DNA of 64,000 bases, from assembly GCA_004294495.1 (NCBI GenBank), contig REAS01000043.1, forward strand, positions 1 to 64,000, written 5' to 3'. This document shows, in pieces, positions 1 to 9,307 of this stretch. Positions within the stretch are counted from its first letter, which is position 1. Each line of letters opens with the position of its first letter. The notes beneath the pieces were generated by a model, which saw only the letters and a list, made by a program, of their open reading frames with translations, searched no databases and was not told where the DNA came from. The translations under genes were made by a program, and so were the position numbers. The DNA comes from Sphingobacteriales bacterium (GTDB taxonomy: Bacteria; Bacteroidota; Bacteroidia; Sphingobacteriales; Sphingobacteriaceae).

Positions 1-121
1 TATTTTTCTACCGAAAAAACAAATGAAAATATAGTGAAATTTAGTCGAAATTTGACATTTGTTTAGGCGTTTGGGACGAAATTATACAAGTTGGGTTAAG
101 ATAAAAGGGAATTAAAATAGG

Positions 122-350
122 AACCTGAGTTCGATTGTTAATTATAATATAAATTACTGTTTATCAATATTATAAACTATTTTTTGCGTTAACGATCGCA
201 GCGGCATCCTTTTTTTATCCCCCTAGCCCCCAAAGGGGGAATACGGTAAAATCCCCCCTTTGGGGGTTAGGGGGAAAAAAGATAGAGCGAAGAGCGTGTT
301 AAAACGCCCTAATCATTACAAAAACAACATTTATTAATCGAACTCAGGTT
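122..350 (+). repeat. MITE-like element, copy 1
   Basis: 14-bp perfect TIRs AACCTGAGTTCGAT (122-135) and ATCGAACTCAGGTT (337-350); flanked by AGG/AGG (119-121, 351-353); internal GCGTTAACGATCGCAGCGGCATCC and GTGTTAAAACGCC blocks shared with copies 2 and 3; no ORF inside. Confidence 0.85.
219..274. repeat. GC-rich hairpin at the centre of repeat copy 1
   Basis: CCCCCTAGCCCCCAAAGGGGGA (219-240) is nearly the reverse complement of TCCCCCCTTTGGGGGTTAGGGGG (252-274). Confidence 0.8.
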
Positions 351-419
351 AGGATAATCTTTTTTAAGAAATATAAAACCTATAGTTATTGTTTAACAAT
401 TTGTGTTACCAAACATTTA

Positions 420-1334
420 TCAAAGCTTAATCCCCCTTAAAAAATCGGTAATAGCCATTCTTTTTTTACCTTCTAGCTGTACATCTTTAAGTAAAATGTG
501 ACCATTATTAGTTGCAAACTTTAAAAATGTTTTACCGTCTGTAAGGTAATTTCCGGGTAATATGTTTGGTGTAATGTCTTCTTTTTCAGCTTCAAAAATC
601 TTTAATACTTTCTCATTAATATGTGTAAAAGCCGTTGGAAAAGGACTTAAACCACGTATTAAATTATGCACTTGAGTGTTGGTATTGTCCCAATTTATTA
701 AACAGTTTTCTTTAAATATTTTGGGTGCGTGTTTTAAATCTTTTACATCAAATATATCTTGTGCTTGTTCTTCGAAATTGCCCGTTTCAATAGCTTTTAC
801 GGTTTTTACTATTAAAGTTGCACCAATTTCCATCAATTCATCATGAAGCTGCCCTGCTGTAGTATTATCGGTAATAGCCACTTTTTCTAAAAATAAAATA
901 TTGCCCGTATCTATTTCTTGCTGTAATAAAAAGGTAGTTACACCACTTTCTTTTTCACCATTAATTATAGCCCAATTAATAGGTGCTGCACCGCGGTATT
1001 GCGGTAACAACGAACCATGAAGATTTATAGTACCTTTTGCAGGCATTGCCCAAACAACTTGAGGCAACATTCTAAAAGCTACCACAATTTGCACATCGGC
1101 ATTTAAAGCCTTTAGTTGAGCTAAAAAATCGGGGTGCTTTAGTTTTTCGGGCTGTAACACGTTTAAATTATTATCGGTAGCAAAAATTTTTACAGCCGAT
1201 TGATTAATTTTTTGGCCTCTACCAGCAGGTTTATCGGGTGCCGTTACCACACCAACAATATTATAACTAGCTTGCATTAAAGCCTTTAACGATGCCACAG
1301 CGAATGGTGGCGTACCCATAAATACAATTCTCAT
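420..1334 (-). CDS. fmt: methionyl-tRNA formyltransferase
   Basis: 304 aa; MRIVFMGTPPFAV start, HGSLLPQYRGAAPINWAI motif. Confidence 0.97.
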   Translation of the reverse strand: MRIVFMGTPPFAVASLKALMQASYNIVGVVTAPDKPAGRGQKINQSAVKIFATDNNLNVLQPEKLKHPDFLAQLKALNADVQIVVAFRMLPQVVWAMPAKGTINLHGSLLPQYRGAAPINWAIINGEKESGVTTFLLQQEIDTGNILFLEKVAITDNTTAGQLHDELMEIGATLIVKTVKAIETGNFEEQAQDIFDVKDLKHAPKIFKENCLINWDNTNTQVHNLIRGLSPFPTAFTHINEKVLKIFEAEKEDITPNILPGNYLTDGKTFLKFATNNGHILLKDVQLEGKKRMAITDFLRGIKL

Positions 1335-1352
1335 TTTTTTATTACTAAATTT

Positions 1353-2570
1353 TTACGGGTACAATAAATATGTTTTGCGCATTGTTTTATATGCTGTTAA
1401 TTGCGGTTGCCAAGTAGCTCTAATTTCCTTTTCTGTATTGCCATTTTTTATTTGTTGAATAAGTTGTGCATTGCCAGCAAGTTTATTAAAAAATGGATTA
1501 AAAAAGTTTTCCTTATCAGGATATTGCTGATAAATTTTTATGAATAATGCTAAATCTATTCGCTTACTATTTCTAATTATATCGGGATTGGTATTTCTAA
1601 AATCAATACCATAACAGAGTTGATTTTCGAGCGGTGGTTTTTTACTCATACCTACAATACTCGATGGCGTAAAACTAAAATTATAAGTAGATTTTAATAA
1701 GGGATGCCCAATCACTTGGAACGGATAAAGTGTACCTCTACCCATACTAACTACAGTTCCTTCAAACAAACATAAACTTGGGTATAAGTATATTGCCAAG
1801 TTATTTGGCAAATTTGGGCTTGGTTTTACAGGTAAAATATACGGCATCCAATGGTTGTAATTGGTGTTTTTTATGACTTGCAATTTGCATTGTACGCCAT
1901 TTTTTAACCATTTTTGCCCGTTTACCATTAGCGCAAATTCGCCCATTGTAAGTCCGTGTGCAATAGGTATTGGGTTTGCACCTACACCACTTTTAAAGGC
2001 TAGGTCTAAAATTGGCCCATCAATTAAATTGCCATTTGGATTAGGGCGGTCTAAAACTAGTAAGCTTACACCAGCATCGGCGCAAGCCTGCATTACTTTA
2101 AAAAGAGTGATAGAATAAGTGTAAAACCTTGCTCCAACATCTTGTATATCAAACATTAAAATATCTATGTTTTTTAAATCATCCTTGCTTGGTGCTTCTT
2201 TTGCGCCGTAAAGCGATATAACCGGAATGCCTGTTTTTTCATCTACATTATTATTTACTTTTTCGCCGGCATCGGCATTGCCTCTAAAACCATGTTCGGG
2301 GCCAAAAATAGTTGTTATGTTTACACCGAGTTTTTTTAAGGTATCAACAAGTGACACACCGTTTATTTGGGCAGTTTGGTTTACCAATAAGGCTACTTTT
2401 TTATTTGCCAATATTGGCAAATATTTTGCAGTTTGGCTTGCACCAGCGCTAATAATTTTAGGCTGTTTAAGCTTAATGTTTTGTTTAGGTTCATTTTGAT
2501 TAATGCCTTTTGCATTGCAGTTGTATCCTAAAAAAGGTGTTAAAAGCAAAATCCAAATTATTTTTTTCAT
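1353..2570 (-). CDS. DUF1343 family protein (NamZ-like exo-beta-N-acetylmuramidase)
   Basis: 405 aa; signal-like N-terminus, KKVALLVNQTA, FGPEHGFRG, FDIQDVGARFYTY motifs typical of DUF1343. Confidence 0.85.
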   Translation of the reverse strand: MKKIIWILLLTPFLGYNCNAKGINQNEPKQNIKLKQPKIISAGASQTAKYLPILANKKVALLVNQTAQINGVSLVDTLKKLGVNITTIFGPEHGFRGNADAGEKVNNNVDEKTGIPVISLYGAKEAPSKDDLKNIDILMFDIQDVGARFYTYSITLFKVMQACADAGVSLLVLDRPNPNGNLIDGPILDLAFKSGVGANPIPIAHGLTMGEFALMVNGQKWLKNGVQCKLQVIKNTNYNHWMPYILPVKPSPNLPNNLAIYLYPSLCLFEGTVVSMGRGTLYPFQVIGHPLLKSTYNFSFTPSSIVGMSKKPPLENQLCYGIDFRNTNPDIIRNSKRIDLALFIKIYQQYPDKENFFNPFFNKLAGNAQLIQQIKNGNTEKEIRATWQPQLTAYKTMRKTYLLYP

Positions 2571-2653
2571 AACAAAAATTTTAATTGCGTTTACATGCTT
2601 GTGGTTTTTTAAACAATTGCATATTTGTATTTGTACAAAATAAACAAAACAAT

Positions 2654-3874
2654 TTGAATTTAGCCTTATTTATAGCCAAACGGATTTCGATAAACTCGGA
2701 ACGAACTTTTTCTAAACTAATTGTACGCATTGCTGTGGTGGGTATTATGCTGGGCGTTGCGGTTATGTTGCTTTCTATAGCTGTTGTAAAAGGTTTTAAA
2801 AGTGAAATTAGAGAGAAAATTAGGGGCTTTAATGGCGATATAGAATTATTAAAATACGATTTAAATGCATCTGCCGAAAATTCGCCCTTTGTACTAAATA
2901 CCAATTCGTTAAAATCGGTACAAAAAAACACTAATGTATTTAGCGTTGCACCTTTTGCAAATAAACCTGGAATTATAAAAACCCAAAACGAGGTAGAAGG
3001 GGTTGTTTTTAAAGGTATAGATGTTAACTATAATTCCCAGTATTTAAAGGCTATTTTACTAAGCGGCAATTTAATAAACTTTAAGGTTTCGCTTAACGCG
3101 GATAAACAAATTTTAATATCGCAACTGTTAGCTAACCGTTTAAATTTAAAAGTGGGCGACGATTTTTTGATGTATTTTATGCAAGAATCGTTACGTAAAC
3201 GCAAGTTTAAAATTGTAGGTATATACAGTACTGATGTGGAAGATATTGATAAAACCTACGTTATAGGGAGTATTAATGTAGTTAAAAAAATCAATAAATG
3301 GCAAGCTAACCAAGTTGGTGGCTTCGAGATTAGAATAAATAATTTTGAAAATTTGGAGTCCGTTGCATTGCAAATAGCCAATTTATTGTCTCCCGAAATT
3401 AAGATAATGAGCGTTGTAGAACTTTACCCATCAATTTTTGATTGGTTAGCATTATTAGATGTAAATACAAGGGTGATTTTAATTCTGATGTTAATTGTAG
3501 CTACCATAAACATGATTTCGGCTTTGTTGATTATGATTTTAGAACGAACAAATATGATTGGTTTGCTAAAAGCCTTCGGCCAAACTAATTGGGGTGTGCG
3601 TAAAATATTTATGTATAATGCCTTATACCTAATTAGTTTAGGTATGCTATTAGGAAATATTATTGGCTTAGGTTTAGGCTTTTTACAACAGCAAACGCAT
3701 GTATTAAAATTAGACGCCGCCACATATTATATGAGTTTTGTGCCTATAGAAATTAATTTTTTAGATGCGCTTTTAATAAACGCAGGGACGCTTTTAGTAT
3801 GCCTTTTGGTGTTGTTGGTTCCCAGCATGTTGGTTAGTAAAATATCACCAATTAAGGCAATTGCGTTTAAATAA
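2654..3874 (+). CDS. ABC transporter permease, LolC/LolE (FtsX-like) family
   Basis: Track ORF begins at 2585, but homology-like sequence starts at TTG 2654 (MNLALFIAKRIS...); four-TM FtsX-like layout, ends in SPIKAIAFK. Confidence 0.85.
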   Translation: MNLALFIAKRISINSERTFSKLIVRIAVVGIMLGVAVMLLSIAVVKGFKSEIREKIRGFNGDIELLKYDLNASAENSPFVLNTNSLKSVQKNTNVFSVAPFANKPGIIKTQNEVEGVVFKGIDVNYNSQYLKAILLSGNLINFKVSLNADKQILISQLLANRLNLKVGDDFLMYFMQESLRKRKFKIVGIYSTDVEDIDKTYVIGSINVVKKINKWQANQVGGFEIRINNFENLESVALQIANLLSPEIKIMSVVELYPSIFDWLALLDVNTRVILILMLIVATINMISALLIMILERTNMIGLLKAFGQTNWGVRKIFMYNALYLISLGMLLGNIIGLGLGFLQQQTHVLKLDAATYYMSFVPIEINFLDALLINAGTLLVCLLVLLVPSMLVSKISPIKAIAFK

Positions 3875-3917
3875 TTTTATTTAAATTAATCTAGATTTTT
3901 AGAGTGCCAATATCTTA

Positions 3918-5441
3918 CTAAAAATAAGCAATATTAGATGGTAAACTTTCGTTTTTTAGCCTATCTAAAGTGGTAACTACGTATTTGTATTTTATTTTTA
4001 GGTTTGCGCTTACATCAAGCCAATTTAAAGTTGGTGTGTAAAAAATGGCTTTAATGTTTTCGGTGTATTCTAAATCTATTTCTTCGTCTTCTGCAAACCT
4101 ATATACCACAAAGCCATAAGCTATTTCATTATCTTTAGCTAAAGTAGGAAGCTGCCAATTTAGTTGTGTACCCAATGTAACATTGCTAGCAACCAAATTT
4201 TGAGGGGCATTGGGTTTTATACTATCAAGCCAAGGCATTGTGGGGGGCAATGCTGCAAACCGATAATAATTTTTTATTAAAGTATCGGCAACGCCTAAAG
4301 GGTTTTTGGTTAACGATTTTGAACTAAAAAAAACACTTCCACTAATATTTTCATTTTCCCTAATATAGGCAATTTGTTTACTCAACTGTGCCGGGTTTCG
4401 CCAACTTAAATCTTTGGTTGCATTTATGCGGTATGCACCATGCCCAATGTACATATTACGACCATAAGCATTATTTCCCCACCAATCGGCAAGGTTTGCA
4501 AAAGGAGCGGCTTTGGTACTAAATGACCAATAAAGTTGTGGGTTTAAATAATCGACCCAGCCGTTTTTAATCCATTTTCTAGAGTCGGCATAAATTTCGT
4601 AATAAGAATCGCCCCCCCTAGTATCAGACCCTTCAATGTCTTGAGCTTTATTTTTCCAAATCCCAAAAGGACTAATACCAAATTTTACAAAACTTTTATG
4701 TGTATGTATGCTATCATTTAAAGCGTGAATTAATGTATCCACATTATTTCGTCGCCAATCTTTAATATTATTAATGCCGTGGTTGTTTAAAATATAGGTT
4801 TCGGTATCGTTTATAAATTGGCCTTTTATGGCATAAGGGTAAAAATAATCGTCGAAGTGTATACCATCAACATCATAAAAATCAACCACGTTCAATATAA
4901 TTTTTATAATATACGCCCTTACATCGGGCAAACCAGGGTTAAATAATTTTTTGCCTTCGTAGGTAAAAAACCATTCGGGCTTTTGTTTGGTAACATGGTT
5001 GGCTATAGTTTTGGCAGAATTACTATCAAAAGTTGCTCGATATGGGTTAAACCAAGCATGAAACTCAATCGCTCTCTTATGGCATTCTTCGATAGCAAAA
5101 GCCAAAGGGTCGTAAAATGGAGCAGGGCAAACACCCTGTTTGCCACTTAAAAATTGCGACCAAGGTTCGTTGCAATTGGGATAAAAAGCATCTGCCCCTG
5201 GTCTAACCTGAAACATTATTGCATTTATACCCTGTTTTTTATGGGAATTTAAAATCTTAATTAATTCATTTTTTTGTTCTTGGGTGCTTAAGCCCTGTCT
5301 GCTTGGCCAATCTATATTAGCAACTGTTGCTAGCCAAACCCCTCTAAATTCTCTTTTTGGCATTATCGAATCTTGGGCAAATGCGGTATAGTTGTTAAGT
5401 AAATTTAATATGGAAATTACGTAGATGAAAATAAACTTCAT
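3918..5441 (-). CDS. GH10-like (DUF187/GHL10) family glycoside hydrolase-type lipoprotein/secreted protein
   Basis: 507 aa; FRGVWLATVANIDWPS, HAWFNPYR, DGIHFDDYFYPY motifs; signal peptide. Confidence 0.88.
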   Translation of the reverse strand: MKFIFIYVISILNLLNNYTAFAQDSIMPKREFRGVWLATVANIDWPSRQGLSTQEQKNELIKILNSHKKQGINAIMFQVRPGADAFYPNCNEPWSQFLSGKQGVCPAPFYDPLAFAIEECHKRAIEFHAWFNPYRATFDSNSAKTIANHVTKQKPEWFFTYEGKKLFNPGLPDVRAYIIKIILNVVDFYDVDGIHFDDYFYPYAIKGQFINDTETYILNNHGINNIKDWRRNNVDTLIHALNDSIHTHKSFVKFGISPFGIWKNKAQDIEGSDTRGGDSYYEIYADSRKWIKNGWVDYLNPQLYWSFSTKAAPFANLADWWGNNAYGRNMYIGHGAYRINATKDLSWRNPAQLSKQIAYIRENENISGSVFFSSKSLTKNPLGVADTLIKNYYRFAALPPTMPWLDSIKPNAPQNLVASNVTLGTQLNWQLPTLAKDNEIAYGFVVYRFAEDEEIDLEYTENIKAIFYTPTLNWLDVSANLKIKYKYVVTTLDRLKNESLPSNIAYF

Positions 5442-5468
5442 TTATAATTGAATTGATAAATATTAATT

Positions 5469-5480
5469 ACAAAGGTAAAC
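5469..5480 (-). promoter_or_regulatory. Bacteroidota -7-like element (TAnnTTTG) upstream of the GHL10 gene
   Basis: Reverse strand reads TTTACCTTTGTA just upstream of the start at 5441. Confidence 0.4.
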
Positions 5481-5702
5481 ATTAACGTATAACACCCTTT
5501 TTTTATTTTGTTTTACAATCTCTTTGTTTTTATGTAATATTTTTGTTACTATTGATAATAAATTTGTTGTTTTATTGTTATAGAAATTAACATTAATATT
5601 TAAAAATCTTTAGATTGTTTGATTGCTTAAAAATAATGTTATATACTTACCAAATTAATTTACCTATAACTTAAAATATCGTTAACTCAAAAAATTAAAA
5701 AA

Positions 5703-6605
5703 ATGGATAATCAAGAACAAAAGAGAAAAGACAATAACAAAATTTATTTTTTAATTGCAGTTATTGTAGCATTATTGGGAACAAGTGTTTATTTGTTTTT
5801 ACAAAAAAACAAAACCGAGGAACAAATAGTAACAGTTACCGATGAACGTACTGCTTTACAAACCGATTTAGAAAAATTAGAAACCGAATTAGAACAGGCA
5901 AATAGTGTAAATACTAAAACTACCGAAGAATTAAACAGTAAAGATGAACAGTTAAAATCTAAAATTGCCGAACTAAAACAGTCGCTAGCAAATGGTACAT
6001 TAACTAAAAGCCAACTATCTAAAACTAGAGCCGAATTGCAAAATTTACGCAATATGATTTCTAAATACACTACCGATATTGAGGATTTGCAAAAGCAAAA
6101 TGCGGTTTTAACGGTAGAAAGAGATAGTTTAAAAACAACAGTTTCAAATGCGTACAAACAAGCACAAGAAATGGCTCGTAAAAACGACTCGTTAGATACA
6201 CGTGTAAAAGCAGGTGCTAAGCTTAAAACTGGAGGAGTTAGCATTGCTACTTTTAAAATAAAAAGTAGTGGAAAAGAAGTTGATGCAGACAAAGCATCAA
6301 CAGTTAAAAAAATAAAAATTAATTTTTCTGTGCCTTCTAATCCAATTGCCGAAAAAGGAATGCATGATGTTTATGTAAGGTTACTAGACCCAACTAATAC
6401 CTTAATTACAGGCGAAAACGGAACTTTTAATGCCGATGGTCAAGATTTACAATACACTTATAAAACATCAATTGATTATAATGGCGATGGTAAAAGTTAT
6501 GTGGTTGATTGGGTTAATAAAGGAGTTTTTGTGCCTGGAAGTTATACTGTAATTTTATATGCTGATGGCAGCACAATGGGAAAAGGAACTTTTAGTTTAA
6601 GATAA
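5703..6605 (+). CDS. membrane-anchored coiled-coil protein of unknown function
   Basis: 300 aa; one N-terminal TM segment, long E/K/L/Q-rich coiled coil, C-terminal beta-rich domain. Confidence 0.8.
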   Translation: MDNQEQKRKDNNKIYFLIAVIVALLGTSVYLFLQKNKTEEQIVTVTDERTALQTDLEKLETELEQANSVNTKTTEELNSKDEQLKSKIAELKQSLANGTLTKSQLSKTRAELQNLRNMISKYTTDIEDLQKQNAVLTVERDSLKTTVSNAYKQAQEMARKNDSLDTRVKAGAKLKTGGVSIATFKIKSSGKEVDADKASTVKKIKINFSVPSNPIAEKGMHDVYVRLLDPTNTLITGENGTFNADGQDLQYTYKTSIDYNGDGKSYVVDWVNKGVFVPGSYTVILYADGSTMGKGTFSLR

Positions 6606-6628
6606 TTAATTGATAAATAAAATATTAA

Positions 6629-6663
6629 AAAGCAGCATTGAGAAATTAATGCTGCTTTTTTTT
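6629..6663 (+). terminator. rho-independent terminator
   Basis: AGCAGCATT...AATGCTGCT stem followed by a T run. Confidence 0.8.
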
Positions 6664-6788
6664 GCAATAATTTTAAATTTTCAACTTCATTCTCTGATTA
6701 ATTTAAATCATTTCAAAAATCAAATTTTTTTATATTTTTGAAGAATATTTTAATAAATACGTAAAATTTAATCCTTTTTATTACACCT

Positions 6789-7904
6789 ATGAAAAAAATT
6801 GCATTAATTACTGGAATAACAGGTCAAGACGGCGCCTACCTTACCGAACTCTTACTCTCTAAAGATTATATTGTACATGGTATTAAAAGAAGAAGTTCTT
6901 TGTTTAATACCGATCGTATAGACCATTTATACCAAGACCCACATGATGAAGACCAAAGATTGTTTTTGCATTATGGCGATTTAAGCGATAGTACCAACTT
7001 AATACGTATTATACAACAAGTACAACCCGATGAAATTTACAATTTAGGCGCTATGAGCCACGTAAAAGTAAGTTTTGATACTCCAGAATACACTGCAAAT
7101 GCCGATGGGATTGGAACTTTACGTTTGTTAGAAGCCATACGTATTTTAGGTCTCGAGAAAAAAACAAAGATTTACCAAGCATCAACATCCGAGTTATATG
7201 GTTTAGTACAAGCTGTACCACAATCAGAAACTACCCCATTTTACCCGCGGTCGCCTTACGCTGTAGCAAAAATGTACGCCTACTGGATAACCGTAAACTA
7301 CCGCGAAGCGTATGGAATTTACGCTTGTAACGGTATTTTGTTTAATCACGAAAGCCCATTACGTGGCGAAACCTTTGTTACCCGTAAAATAACTCGAGCA
7401 ACTTCTAAAATTGCAATGGGTTTACAAGATAAACTTTACCTAGGTAATTTAGATGCGCAAAGAGATTGGGGCCATGCCAAAGATTATGTAGAAGCAATGT
7501 ATTTAATTTTACAGCAAGAAACCCCCGAAGATTACGTAATTGCAACTGGCGTAACTACACGCGTTAGAGAGTTTGTAAGTATGGCTTTCGCCGAAGTGGG
7601 TATTCTAATAGAATTTAATGGAACCGCAGCCGATGAAAAAGGCTATGTTGCGGCTTGTAATCACCCCGATTTTCAAATTGAAATAGGTAAAGAAGTTGTT
7701 GCCGTTGACCCTGCTTATTTTAGACCAACCGAAGTTGATTTATTGGTAGGCGACCCCACAAAATCAAACACCAAACTAGGTTGGACACCTAAATACGATT
7801 TAAAAATGTTGGTTGAAGACATGATGCACCACGATGTTAACCATTTCCGTAAAGAAAAACTGTTGAAAGAATACGGTTATTCAATTAAAAACCAATTCGA
7901 ATAA
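6789..7904 (+). CDS. gmd: GDP-mannose 4,6-dehydratase
   Basis: 371 aa; [53 protein letters not shown]. Confidence 0.97.
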   Translation: MKKIALITGITGQDGAYLTELLLSKDYIVHGIKRRSSLFNTDRIDHLYQDPHDEDQRLFLHYGDLSDSTNLIRIIQQVQPDEIYNLGAMSHVKVSFDTPEYTANADGIGTLRLLEAIRILGLEKKTKIYQASTSELYGLVQAVPQSETTPFYPRSPYAVAKMYAYWITVNYREAYGIYACNGILFNHESPLRGETFVTRKITRATSKIAMGLQDKLYLGNLDAQRDWGHAKDYVEAMYLILQQETPEDYVIATGVTTRVREFVSMAFAEVGILIEFNGTAADEKGYVAACNHPDFQIEIGKEVVAVDPAYFRPTEVDLLVGDPTKSNTKLGWTPKYDLKMLVEDMMHHDVNHFRKEKLLKEYGYSIKNQFE

Positions 7905-7916
7905 TCGTATTTACAC

Positions 7917-8843
7917 ATGGAAAAAAAAGCTAAAATTTATATAGCTGGCCACCGAGGGATGGTTGGTTCGGCAATATACCGTAAATTAAAAAATGAAGGT
8001 TTTACACAATTACTAACTCGCACTTCATCAGAGTTGGATTTACGAAATCAGCAACAAGTAAATCTTTTTTTTGAACAAGAAAAACCCAAGTACGTTTTTT
8101 TAGCAGCAGCAAAAGTTGGTGGTATTGTAGCCAATAATACTTACCGAGCCGATTTTTTGTACGAAAACCTACAAATACAAAACAACGTAATACACGCTAG
8201 CTACGTTAATGCTATAACTAAATTAATGTTTTTAGGATCTAGTTGCATATATCCGAAAATGGCACCTCAACCTTTAAAAGAAGAATACCTTTTAACAGGA
8301 TTGTTAGAACCCACCAACGAACCGTATGCTATTGCAAAAATTGCGGGTATTAAAATGTGCGATGCTTACCGAGAGCAATATGGTTGTAATTTCATTTCGG
8401 TAATGCCAACCAATTTGTATGGATATAATGACAATTACCACCCACAAAATTCACATGTATTGCCTGCTTTAATTCGTCGTTTTCACGAAGCAAAACACCA
8501 AAAATTATCGGAAGTGGTAATTTGGGGAACAGGTGCGCCAATGCGTGAATTTTTATTTGCCGATGATTTGGCCGAAGCATGTTATTATTTAATGCAAAGC
8601 TACAACGAAGCTGGTTTGGTTAATATTGGCACCGGTACAGATGTTTCAATAAAAGATTTAGCGCTGTTGGTTAAACAAATTGTTGGTTTTACAGGCGATA
8701 TTAATTTTGATACCAGCAAACCCGATGGAACGCCACGTAAACTAATGGATGTTAGTAAATTAACTTATTTAGGCTGGCAATACACCACGCATTTAAAAGA
8801 GGGCATAGCATTGGCTTACGCCGATTTTATTAGTAAACAATAA
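7917..8843 (+). CDS. fcl: GDP-L-fucose synthase
   Basis: 308 aa; [53 protein letters not shown]. Confidence 0.97.
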   Translation: MEKKAKIYIAGHRGMVGSAIYRKLKNEGFTQLLTRTSSELDLRNQQQVNLFFEQEKPKYVFLAAAKVGGIVANNTYRADFLYENLQIQNNVIHASYVNAITKLMFLGSSCIYPKMAPQPLKEEYLLTGLLEPTNEPYAIAKIAGIKMCDAYREQYGCNFISVMPTNLYGYNDNYHPQNSHVLPALIRRFHEAKHQKLSEVVIWGTGAPMREFLFADDLAEACYYLMQSYNEAGLVNIGTGTDVSIKDLALLVKQIVGFTGDINFDTSKPDGTPRKLMDVSKLTYLGWQYTTHLKEGIALAYADFISKQ

Positions 8844-9307
8844 GGGTAAATTACTCAAATTTAACTTGAAAATAATATCCTAAATTTTAATCAAAAATAA
8901 ATAAACTCTAACCAACTACATTGTGAAAATCAAAATTTACAAATCATAGTTCGATTGTTTATTTATCTCAATTAAATGCTAATCAACTTTTATTAGTACT
9001 TTTTCCTGTATGCAAAATGGTGTATCGTTTTTGCTAAGCCTTGCCCATACTCCAAAGTAAAAACAATTTTGAGATGTAAAAAAACACTTCCTTTAAACTT
9101 TTTGCGGGTAAACCTAAACGTATATTACTACCTAAAGGTACGCATAAACCCCAACAAACTTATCAAGAGTTATTAAAAAAAAAATATTACTCTAACTAAA
9201 CTAGCTAGTAAAATTAAATATTACTTAAAATTTTATAATCTCACTTGGTATGTATAAATTTAGAATTTTTGCAAGCGTAACTTGTATAAATTTTTTGAGC
9301 AACACCA

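Noticed and set aside
1861-2499. Plus-strand ORFs 1861-2118 and 2227-2499
   Set aside because: Fully antisense to the well-supported DUF1343 gene; no family-like composition.
5789-6292. 167-aa minus-strand ORF
   Set aside because: Antisense shadow of the coiled-coil gene; Ser/Phe/Cys-rich low-complexity translation typical of reversed K/E-rich codons.
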